This document shows, piece after piece, positions 1-5,845 of a DNA stretch of 64,000 nt. Position numbers and translations under genes: made by a program. The stretch's first letter is position 1, and the number at the start of each line of letters is the position of its first letter. The notes below the pieces were generated by a model. It made no database searches, was not told the origin of the DNA, and was given only the letters and a program-made list of their open reading frames with translations. The DNA comes from Rubrolithibacter danxiaensis (GTDB taxonomy: Bacteria; Bacteroidota; Bacteroidia; Sphingobacteriales; Sphingobacteriaceae): NCBI RefSeq assembly GCF_047272945.1, contig NZ_JBKOPS010000011.1, forward strand, positions 1-64,000, in the 5' to 3' direction.

Positions 1-121
1 TAAGGAACAAGCTAATACTACGAGTATTTGCCTGTGTAAAACAAGATAGAAAATATGAAAAAAATTACAATAAATTAGTTGCTTGAATCATAGAAATCAC
101 CAAGCCTAAACGTTAGCTGAA
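1..121 (+). repeat. 3' part of an attC recombination site (site 0), cut by the window edge
   Basis: The R' core GTTAGCTGAA sits at 112-121 and is the exact reverse complement of TTCAGCTAAC at 374-383, so 113 is read as the first base of a cassette. Upstream, the stretch at about 65-82 (TTAC, AT-rich, TTAGT) resembles the internal module of the two downstream sites. The matching 5' half (R'' and L'') is not visible and would lie upstream of the window. The exact extent is uncertain. Confidence 0.5.
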
Positions 122-173
122 ATTCCAAAAAAACTAACCTCATAACTAAATCTTTATTCAATTACTTATTCAA

Positions 174-356
174 ATGGGGCCAGAACTCGAACAATTACTT
201 AAAGAATCATTTTCTTCACTTGCATTAATATTAGGTGGATTTTATTTAAAAGTTGCTAAAGACAAAGAACCGTTAGCTTCCAAGAACATGTGGAAAATAG
301 TGATTATCATTGGAGTAATAGGATTTATTTTATCAGTGGGGAGATACCTGTACTAA
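174..356 (+). CDS. Small two-helix membrane protein, orphan integron cassette gene
   Basis: This 60-residue protein is not recognised. It has a hydrophobic stretch at about residues 13-27, a short charged segment (KDKEP), and a second strong membrane segment at about 40-58 ending in GRYLY, so it is probably a hairpin in the inner membrane. It is the only gene of the first complete cassette (113-499), starting 61 bases after the recombination point and ending 18 bases before R''. That tight packing and the + orientation are what integron cassettes show. No promoter is obvious, so it may depend on transcription entering from upstream. The start is the only ATG in frame. Small membrane proteins are frequent in cassette arrays, some in phage defence, but nothing here proves a role. 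Confidence 0.6.
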   Translation: MGPELEQLLKESFSSLALILGGFYLKVAKDKEPLASKNMWKIVIIIGVIGFILSVGRYLY

Positions 357-373
357 TACTTAAATAAAAGAAC

Positions 374-508
374 TTCAGCTAACACCATGTTTAAATTATG
401 CCCGAGTGACGTGGTTCTCGAACTTTTCTGCTTTTTAGTTACTTTAGTGCAGCTCGAAACGGAGGTGCTTTTAAGCGGGCACAATATAAACACTCAACGT
501 TATATGCG
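374..508 (+). repeat. attC recombination site 1 of an integron cassette array
   Basis: R'' TTCAGCTAAC (374-383) closes the cassette that begins GTTAGCTGAA at 112. R' GTTATATGCG (499-508) opens the next cassette. Between them the arms pair imperfectly over about 25 bases (388-405 with 475-497, including GCCCG with CGGGC), with a central region at 417-453 matching site 3 (2728-2764) at 33 of 37 bases. Length is about 135 bases, like the long attC sites of chromosomal integrons such as the Vibrio repeats. The proposed cleavage is between G499 and T500. Confidence 0.8.
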
Positions 509-557
509 ATTTTAACGCCACTAAACAACATCTATCAAACATACTCCACAGATGCAG

Positions 558-588
558 TTGTTCATTTGGACAACTTTGATTATCTTTG
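558..588 (+). promoter_or_regulatory. Bacteroidota-type promoter inside the toxin-antitoxin cassette
   Basis: TTG at 558-560 and TATCTTTG at 581-588 are separated by 20 bases, matching the TTG-N19/21-TAnnTTTG pattern of Bacteroidota primary sigma promoters. The expected transcript start is near 593-596, giving a leader of only a few bases. Cassettes carrying toxin-antitoxin genes often bring their own promoter, unlike most cassette genes. Confidence 0.55.
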
Positions 589-601
589 TTCCATATAAGT
601 A

Positions 602-622
602 ATGAGAAAATCAGAACAGTGA
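602..622 (+). other. Six-codon leader frame before the toxin
   Basis: The first ATG after the predicted transcript start (602) is out of frame with the toxin and reads MRKSEQ then TGA at 620-622. That stop overlaps GTG 619-621, the nearest usable in-frame toxin start. It may be a coupled leader peptide, or the trace of a one-base loss in the A-run at 607-610, since one more A would give MRKIRTVILY in frame. Confidence 0.3.
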
Positions 623-939
623 TTTTGTACAAGGAATACTTTACTGACTTCTTTATCAAACAGAAACAAAAGGTAAAAGACAAAATCATCTGGACTTTTA
701 AACTCATTGAAACCATACAGCAAGTACCCCAAGAGTATTTAAAGCACATGGAGGGTACAGACGGGCTTTACGAAATAAGAGTAAAGCTTGGCAGTGACAT
801 CTTTAGAATATTTTGCTTTTTAGATGAGGGCAAACTTATGGTGCTGACGAACGGTTTTCAAAAGAAAACCCAGAAGACGCCAAAGTTAGAAATTGAACGA
901 GCGCTTAAAATTAAGAAGGAGTATGAAACAGAAAAGTAA
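619..939 (+). CDS. HigB/RelE-like toxin (phage Gp49-like family), cassette-borne
   Basis: The product resembles the phage-derived Gp49-like/HigB branch of the RelE superfamily, mRNA interferases that act on translating ribosomes. Recognisable conserved stretches are YKEYFTDFF near the start, FLKHMEGTDGLYEIRV in the middle and FCFLDEGKLMVLTNGFQKKTQKTP near the end, the last typical of the family. With the GTG at 619 it has 106 residues; a TTG at 586 would add 11 but lies inside the -7 promoter box, and there is no in-frame ATG near the N-terminus. It overlaps the antitoxin gene by 17 bases, the toxin-first order usual for higBA. Activity is uncertain because of the start problem. Confidence 0.75.
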   Translation: MILYKEYFTDFFIKQKQKVKDKIIWTFKLIETIQQVPQEYLKHMEGTDGLYEIRVKLGSDIFRIFCFLDEGKLMVLTNGFQKKTQKTPKLEIERALKIKKEYETEK

Positions 940-1225
940 GTTAAAAACCTTAGACCAGTTTGTAGATGAGCAGTACGGAATGAAGGGGAGTGCTAAACGG
1001 GATAAACTTGAAGAAGGCTTTGAGACTTTTAAGCTTGGAGTTCTGCTTCAACAAGCTAGACTTGAAAAAGGTATGACCCAGGAAGAGCTTGCCGAAAAAT
1101 GTGGAACTAACAAGGGGTATATCTCTAAGATTGAAAATAACATCAAAGAGGTGCGACTTTCGACTTTAAAAAAAATTGTAGAATTGGGACTAGGTGGGCA
1201 TTTGGAGCTTTCCATCAAACTCTAA
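923..1225 (+). CDS. HigA-like Xre-family antitoxin, cassette-borne
   Basis: This 100-residue protein carries a helix-turn-helix of the Cro/C1 (Xre) type in its C-terminal half: GVLLQQARLEKGMTQEELAEKCG, then GYISKIENN, then LSTLKKIVE. It would neutralise the upstream toxin and repress the operon. The ATG at 923 was chosen because it is preceded by AAGGAG and gives a 17-base overlap with the toxin; a TTG at 893 is also open. It is the second gene of cassette 2 (500-1370), ending 16 bases before R''. Toxin-antitoxin cassettes are well known stabilisers of large integron arrays. Confidence 0.85.
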   Translation: MKQKSKLKTLDQFVDEQYGMKGSAKRDKLEEGFETFKLGVLLQQARLEKGMTQEELAEKCGTNKGYISKIENNIKEVRLSTLKKIVELGLGGHLELSIKL

Positions 1226-1240
1226 GGACAGAAGAAAAAC

Positions 1241-1380
1241 CGCATATAACACGGGCTCTGTTGCAATTGCGGCTGACGCGGTTTATGTTATCTTAGTGCT
1301 TTCTATTAAATTAGTGTTAGCTTGGAAGCGACGTGCTATTAATGCCGCAACAGCCTTTAAACACTAACCGTTATAAGCAA
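1241..1380 (+). repeat. attC recombination site 2
   Basis: R'' CGCATATAAC (1241-1250) is the exact reverse complement of GTTATATGCG at 499-508, tying both ends of cassette 2 together. R' GTTATAAGC begins at 1370. The arms pair through CTGTTGC...GCGGC (1258-1273) with GCCGCAACAG (1344-1353). The centre (GACGTGCTATTAATG, TTAGTG modules) resembles sites 1 and 3. Length is about 140 bases. Confidence 0.8.
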
Positions 1381-1411
1381 TTTTACCGATCACTCACACT
1401 GACAAACGGAA

Positions 1412-2173
1412 ATGAAATTTGACAAATATTTTCCGACAGAGAAATTAAAGGACTACATAAAATATTACGTGGTATCGGAGAATGACGTTGAAAGCGAATA
1501 CAAGGTTTTTCCAACTTCCGGACTGGTTATTGGATTTCAGTATAAGGGACAACTTTCATCAGTTGAAGGCAAGGTTATTAGCAAATTAAAGTCGGCAGGA
1601 ATTACCGGTATTTCTGACAGCTACAAAATCTTCAAAAGTTCGGCAAACATCGGCACAATATTAATTTACTTTACCGAAATCGGTTTTAGGCATTTTTCTT
1701 CTAATCCTGCAAATGAACTTTTTAATTTAAGCCTTTCGCTTGACGACATCTTTGGCAAGGCCCAAATAAGTCAGGTAGAAGAAAAATTGTTAATGGCATC
1801 CACAGACAAGCAACGAATAAAAGTAGTTGAACAGTTTTTACTATCGCAATTTAAAGACATTCAGACAGATAAATTAATTGTTGAAGCTGTTAAGCTGATC
1901 TATCAAAGTAAAGGCACAATTAGAATAAAAGAACTGAACGAAAAATTATTCATTAGTCAAAGTCCGTTTGAGAAACGATTTAGAAAGGTTGTCGGGACAA
2001 CACCTAAAAAATTTACCTCAATTATTCGATTTAATACTGTTCTTGACAATTTGAACGAAACAAAATCACTCACTGAAATTTGCTTCGAGAACAATTTCTT
2101 TGACCAGGCACACTTCATCAAGAACTTCAAAATTTTTACTGGACAAACCCCTAAAAATTTCAAACGCCTCTGA
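1412..2173 (+). CDS. AraC-family transcriptional regulator
   Basis: The 253-residue protein has an N-terminal half with KYFPTEKLKDYIKYYVV and FPTSGLVIGFQY, like the DUF6597-type sensor domain of many Bacteroidota AraC proteins, and a C-terminal AraC DNA-binding domain from about residue 150. The domain shows helix-turn-helix one (LNEKLFISQSPFEKRFRKVVGTTPKK) and two (EICFENNFFDQAHFIKNFK, then FTGQTPKNFK). It is the first gene of cassette 3, 41 bases after the recombination point. A DUF1398 gene follows after 94 bases containing a large dyad. Its effector is unknown. AraC plus small stress protein is a common pairing, so it probably controls the next gene. Confidence 0.85.
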   Translation: MKFDKYFPTEKLKDYIKYYVVSENDVESEYKVFPTSGLVIGFQYKGQLSSVEGKVISKLKSAGITGISDSYKIFKSSANIGTILIYFTEIGFRHFSSNPANELFNLSLSLDDIFGKAQISQVEEKLLMASTDKQRIKVVEQFLLSQFKDIQTDKLIVEAVKLIYQSKGTIRIKELNEKLFISQSPFEKRFRKVVGTTPKKFTSIIRFNTVLDNLNETKSLTEICFENNFFDQAHFIKNFKIFTGQTPKNFKRL

Positions 2174-2181
2174 TAGAAAAC

Positions 2182-2233
2182 GAATTTTTACAATTACAGG
2201 TGTGTTTGACGTTACACCTTTGCATTGTAATTC
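2182..2233. promoter_or_regulatory. Nested inverted repeat, possible operator between AraC gene and DUF1398 gene
   Basis: Arms GAAT/ATTC, TTACAAT (2188-2194)/ATTGTAA (2224-2230) and AGGTGT (2198-2203)/ACACCT (2214-2219) form a nested dyad around a 10-base centre. Its position just downstream of the AraC stop and upstream of the DUF1398 start fits either an operator for the AraC protein or an RNA hairpin that separates expression of the two genes. Confidence 0.4.
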
Positions 2234-2267
2234 AACAAATCGTTTATCAAATCGAATTTAAAAGACA

Positions 2268-2657
2268 ATGTTTACAGTAGAACAAATCAAAGCTGCTCAC
2301 AGCAAGGTTAAATCAGGTGCCGACTTTCCCTCTTACATCAAGGAAATAAAGTCGTTAGGTGTTACGCATTACAGAGCCTATGTTAGAGATGGGCATATTG
2401 ACTATTACGGTGCGAAAGGCTATACCGCAAAAGTGCCAGCAAAGTATGACCCGATACTGATTGCTGACACGGCAAAGAAGGAAAAATTTAAAGCAGAGTT
2501 AATAGCACATCAACAAGGAGAAACAGACTTTCTTACTTTCATTAAAATGTGTGCTGACACAGGAATTGAGAGGTGGGAAATTTGTATGGACAAAATGAGT
2601 TGTACATACTTCGACAAAGCAGGAAATGAAATACTGGTAGAAAAAATTCCTCAGTAA
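2268..2657 (+). CDS. DUF1398 family protein
   Basis: This 129-residue protein resembles the DUF1398 family (YbcV-like), small soluble proteins of unknown function. Features seen are an N-terminal FTVEQIKAAHSKVKSGADFP, the central GVTHYRAYVRDGHIDYYGAKGY, and a C-terminal WEICMDKMSCTYFDKAGNEILVEKIP, all typical of the family. The length is normal. No signal peptide or membrane segment is present. It ends 5 bases before the R'' core of the truncated attC site 3, so it is the last gene of cassette 3. It may be controlled by the AraC protein upstream. Confidence 0.8.
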   Translation: MFTVEQIKAAHSKVKSGADFPSYIKEIKSLGVTHYRAYVRDGHIDYYGAKGYTAKVPAKYDPILIADTAKKEKFKAELIAHQQGETDFLTFIKMCADTGIERWEICMDKMSCTYFDKAGNEILVEKIPQ

Positions 2658-2662
2658 AAACT

Positions 2663-2793
2663 CGCCTCTAACAGCAATTTGGGCTTAATGGCGGAAAAGT
2701 GCTTTGTATTGCCAGTGTAACGTACTGCTCGAAGTTTTCTGCTTTTTAATTACATTAGTGCAACCCAACACGAACGTGCTTTATAATGGCCAG
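2663..2793 (+). repeat. attC-like site 3, 3' end (distal L' and R') missing
   Basis: R'' CGCCTCTAAC (2663-2672) follows the DUF1398 stop directly. The internal stretch 2728-2764 matches 417-453 of site 1 at 33 of 37 bases, and ACGTGCTTTATAATGGCC (2774-2791) parallels the pre-L' part of sites 1 and 2. After about 2793 the similarity stops: there is no arm pairing with GCAATTTGGGC and no GTTAGAGG core. The R'' does not match the 5' end of the cassette (GTTATAAGC at 1370). Confidence 0.65.
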
Positions 2794-3541
2794 TGATTTC
2801 GAATATAAATTCATCAAACCCGACAAGTCTCTTGCTGACTTTGTAGAAAATTTCTGGCTGTTAAAAAATCATTCAGACAGCCATAAAGACGTTGTAATTT
2901 TACCGGACGGAAGGATTGACTTGTTTTTCTCTCAATCAGCAACAGAACCTTTTCATATCACACTTTCGGGTCTTGAAACACAAGCAGACCAGGCAACATT
3001 GACTGCTAAGACAATTATGTTTGCTATAAGTTTCAAACTGCTTGCAACAGAATATATTTTTCAAGATCCAGTTTCCAATTTGTTGAACTACGCAAAGCAT
3101 TTACCTGTTGACTTTTGGAATTTTAATGAAACCGACTTACACGACTTTGACCTGTTTTGCAACAAGGCTTCACGAAAAATTCAAGCGCTGATACCAAAAG
3201 AAATTGATAACAGAAAACAAAAAATTTTTGACCTTATTTATTCATCAAATGGAGCATTGGCGGTAAATGAACTTTCAGAAAAAGTGTTCTGGAGCAGCCG
3301 GCAAATCAACCGTTATTTTAATCAGCAGTTTGGAATTTCACTAAAAGCATATTGTAATATTCTTCGTTTTCGTGCTTCGTTTAATCATATTAAAGACGGC
3401 AAATTATTTCCACAGCAAAATTTTGCTGATCAATCGCATTTTATCAAAGAAGTAAAAAAACTTTCGGGTGTTTCACCAAAAGAACTGAAGCGAAATCAAA
3501 ACGACCGATTTATACAATTTTCTACACTTGCACCGAAGTAG
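2786..3541 (+). CDS. AraC-family transcriptional regulator next to flavin monooxygenase
   Basis: This 251-residue AraC protein has an N-terminal sensor half (YKFIKPDKSLADFVENFW, then VVILPDGRIDLFFS) and a C-terminal DNA-binding domain from about residue 150 with LSEKVFWSSRQINRYFNQQFG and NFADQSHFIKEVKKLSGVSPKELKR. The only plausible start, ATG 2786, lies inside the remnant of attC site 3, so the first three codons appear to come from the attC sequence. The gene ends 27 bases before the monooxygenase gene, with which it probably forms a regulator-target pair. The inducer is unknown. Confidence 0.85.
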   Translation: MASDFEYKFIKPDKSLADFVENFWLLKNHSDSHKDVVILPDGRIDLFFSQSATEPFHITLSGLETQADQATLTAKTIMFAISFKLLATEYIFQDPVSNLLNYAKHLPVDFWNFNETDLHDFDLFCNKASRKIQALIPKEIDNRKQKIFDLIYSSNGALAVNELSEKVFWSSRQINRYFNQQFGISLKAYCNILRFRASFNHIKDGKLFPQQNFADQSHFIKEVKKLSGVSPKELKRNQNDRFIQFSTLAPK

Positions 3542-3568
3542 CTTTGTGCCGTTAAAAAAGTATTGGGG

Positions 3569-4729
3569 ATGAAACTGCAAAACAAAAAAATAGCTATTGT
3601 TGGTGGAGGTCCGGGCGGACTGACATTAGCCAAACTCTTACAGCTTAAAGGCGCAAACGTAAAAGTATATGAACGTGATTTAAACAAACATGCACGTGTG
3701 CAAGGCTCACCGCTGGATTTACACGACGATTCGGGTTTGGCTGCCCTGATTAAAGCAAATCTGTTAAACGATTTCAAAAACAACTTTCTGCCAAAAGCAG
3801 ACCGAAAGAAAATAATGAATGAAAATGCAGAAGTGTTTTATAGCGACCACGAAACGAAAGTGGAAGAAAATTTTGGCAACCCTCATTTTCGCCCGGAAAT
3901 AGATCGGGGCGCATTACGAAAAATACTTTTGGAGTCTTTACAAGCCGAAACAGTTGTTTGGAATAGTCATTTTATTTCAATGGACAAACAAAATGGCGGC
4001 TGGCTGTTACATTTCAAAAGCAAAAATTCTGTTTACTCAGACATTGTTATTGCAGCAGACGGAGCCAACTCAAAAATCCGCCCGTACATTACCAACATAA
4101 AAGCCTTTTATTCGGGCGTAACAATGCTTGAAGGCAATATTTATGATGCAAAAAATACGGTACCTAAAATTTCAGCATTACTGAATGGCGGAAAAATAAT
4201 GGCTTTCGGGAATAAAAAGAATATACTAATGGGACAAAAAGGTAATGGCGAAATTGGTTTTTATGCAAGTTTCAAAGCAGCTGAAAATTGGGTGGAAAAT
4301 AGTGGCTTAAACTTTTCTGATAAAATACAGTTGCTTGAATGGTTTAAAAAAGAGTATTCCGAATGGAGCAACTCATGGCACGAACTATTTGAAAACGCAG
4401 TAACGCCTTTCGTACCACGTCCGATATATTGTATGCCTTTAGACCAAACCTGGGAAGCCTTGCCAAACCTAACAATGCTTGGGGATGCGGCTCACGTTAT
4501 GCCACCCTTTGCAGGCGAAGGTGTGAATATGGCTATGCGTGACGCATTGGAATTAAGCGACTGTTTAACGTCAGACAAATACAAAACTTTGCAGGAAGCC
4601 ATATCTGCTTATGAAACATCTATGCGTAAGAGGGCATCAGCCGCAGCAAAAGAATCGCTTGAAAATGGCGAAGCAATGCATAGTGAAAAATCCTTGACAA
4701 CAATGCTTGAATTCTTTAGTCAACACTAA
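3569..4729 (+). CDS. Tet(X)-like FAD-dependent monooxygenase
   Basis: A 386-residue class A flavin monooxygenase closely patterned on Tet(X). It has the GxGxxG FAD motif (IVGGGPGGLTLAKLLQ, about residues 8-23), VYERD, SPLDLHDDSG, the second FAD motif GDAAHVMPPFAGEGVN (305-320) and a C-terminal helix. NADPH and oxygen would be used to hydroxylate a small molecule. Tet(X) residues that I recall contacting tetracycline (Arg213, His234, Gly236) align with Lys, Gly and Tyr here (GKIMA; GEIGFYASF), so tetracycline inactivation is doubtful. A -7-like TAGCTTTG lies at 3539-3546. The ATG at 3569 was preferred over a TTG two codons upstream. The gene sits just outside the recognisable cassettes. Confidence 0.85.
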   Translation: MKLQNKKIAIVGGGPGGLTLAKLLQLKGANVKVYERDLNKHARVQGSPLDLHDDSGLAALIKANLLNDFKNNFLPKADRKKIMNENAEVFYSDHETKVEENFGNPHFRPEIDRGALRKILLESLQAETVVWNSHFISMDKQNGGWLLHFKSKNSVYSDIVIAADGANSKIRPYITNIKAFYSGVTMLEGNIYDAKNTVPKISALLNGGKIMAFGNKKNILMGQKGNGEIGFYASFKAAENWVENSGLNFSDKIQLLEWFKKEYSEWSNSWHELFENAVTPFVPRPIYCMPLDQTWEALPNLTMLGDAAHVMPPFAGEGVNMAMRDALELSDCLTSDKYKTLQEAISAYETSMRKRASAAAKESLENGEAMHSEKSLTTMLEFFSQH

Positions 4730-4906
4730 AAAATGAGTTGTAAATAGAGGTTTAAACTGTCGATACAGCAGTTTTCAGGTTAGAGGTTTGCGGTTTTCGT
4801 CCTCAATTATTACAACTTAAATCACTACCTTGTTGTATTCATGATATAAATAGCATATTAAATAAACTGTGCTATCTAAAAACATAAACAAACAGGTAAA
4901 ACAAAA

Positions 4907-5671
4907 ATGTCAATATCAAAAGAAACGGAACTGATCGGCATGAAAGCAGCAAGCGAAGCCGTTGCCTGCACTTTGAAGGAAATGAGTGACTATGCTCGAC
5001 CAGGAATATCAACAAAGCAATTAGACAACTACGGTGCAAAAATACTTGCAGATTTTGGCGCAAAATCAGCACCTTATTTGACTTATGGTTTTCCCGGCTG
5101 GACTTGTATCAGCGTGAACAATGAATTCTGCCACGGCATTCCTTCCAATAACAGAATACTACAGGAAGGCGATCTGGTAAATATTGATGTTTCAGCCGAA
5201 CTTAACGGCTTTTGGTCGGACAACGGGAACTCATTTGTGCTTGGCGAAGATATACATCAACACCAAAAACTGGTAAATGCTTCAAAAGAGATTTTGCATA
5301 AAGCAATTTTCAATATAAGAGGCGGAGTTCGTATTTCGGACATTGGACATCTGATAGAAACGGAAGCGAAGAAACGTGGCTACAAAGTAATCAAAAACCT
5401 CACAGGACATGGAGTAGGCAGAAGTTTGCACGAGGAGCCATCTGAAATTGCAAACTTTAAAGATAAGTTCAATCTTACCAGATTCAGGAAAAATTCGGTG
5501 GTGGCTATCGAAACATTTATTTCAACGACTTCCACCTATGCAGAAACTTTGGAGGATGGCTGGACAATGGTTGGTAATAAAGGAGGATTTATGGCGCAAC
5601 ACGAACACACCATTGTTGTTACCGACGGCAAACCAATTATATTGACCGAGATGAATGAAATATGGAATTAA
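4907..5671 (+). CDS. map: Type I methionine aminopeptidase
   Basis: The 254-residue protein is a complete M24 aminopeptidase that removes the initiator methionine. The five metal ligands are present: Asp94 (NIDVS), Asp105 (WSDNG), His168 (TGHGVG), Glu202 (VAIETF) and Glu233 (QHEHT); His76 in CHGIPS is the conserved substrate-side histidine. It lacks the N-terminal zinc extension and the usual GYCGHG is NLTGHG. Bacteroidota normally keep another map gene in the ribosomal protein operon, so this accessory-region copy is probably a paralogue or an acquired gene. It stands alone, with a 177-base gap upstream that holds no clear promoter. Confidence 0.9.
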   Translation: MSISKETELIGMKAASEAVACTLKEMSDYARPGISTKQLDNYGAKILADFGAKSAPYLTYGFPGWTCISVNNEFCHGIPSNNRILQEGDLVNIDVSAELNGFWSDNGNSFVLGEDIHQHQKLVNASKEILHKAIFNIRGGVRISDIGHLIETEAKKRGYKVIKNLTGHGVGRSLHEEPSEIANFKDKFNLTRFRKNSVVAIETFISTTSTYAETLEDGWTMVGNKGGFMAQHEHTIVVTDGKPIILTEMNEIWN

Positions 5672-5845
5672 AAGGCCTCCAGTATCGAATGATATGATTT
5701 AAGCAATAAGTGCATTGAATTAAAAGATCAACTTCTTACTATTTGCTGGTTGTAAAGCTCTATGTCTTTTCAGATCTTTCTGTTAAATTAGTAAAGGTTT
5801 GCCGTTAGCTAAAACAAGCTTGTACCGATTGCAGCAATAATTCCA

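Noticed and set aside
471..749. Open frame on the minus strand across attC site 1 and the start of the toxin gene
   Set aside because: Composition is unlike a protein, it overlaps a recombination site and an established gene, and no family is recognisable.
3569..4729. Tetracycline resistance gene tet(X)
   Set aside because: Fold and motifs match, but substrate-contact positions differ; called only Tet(X)-like.
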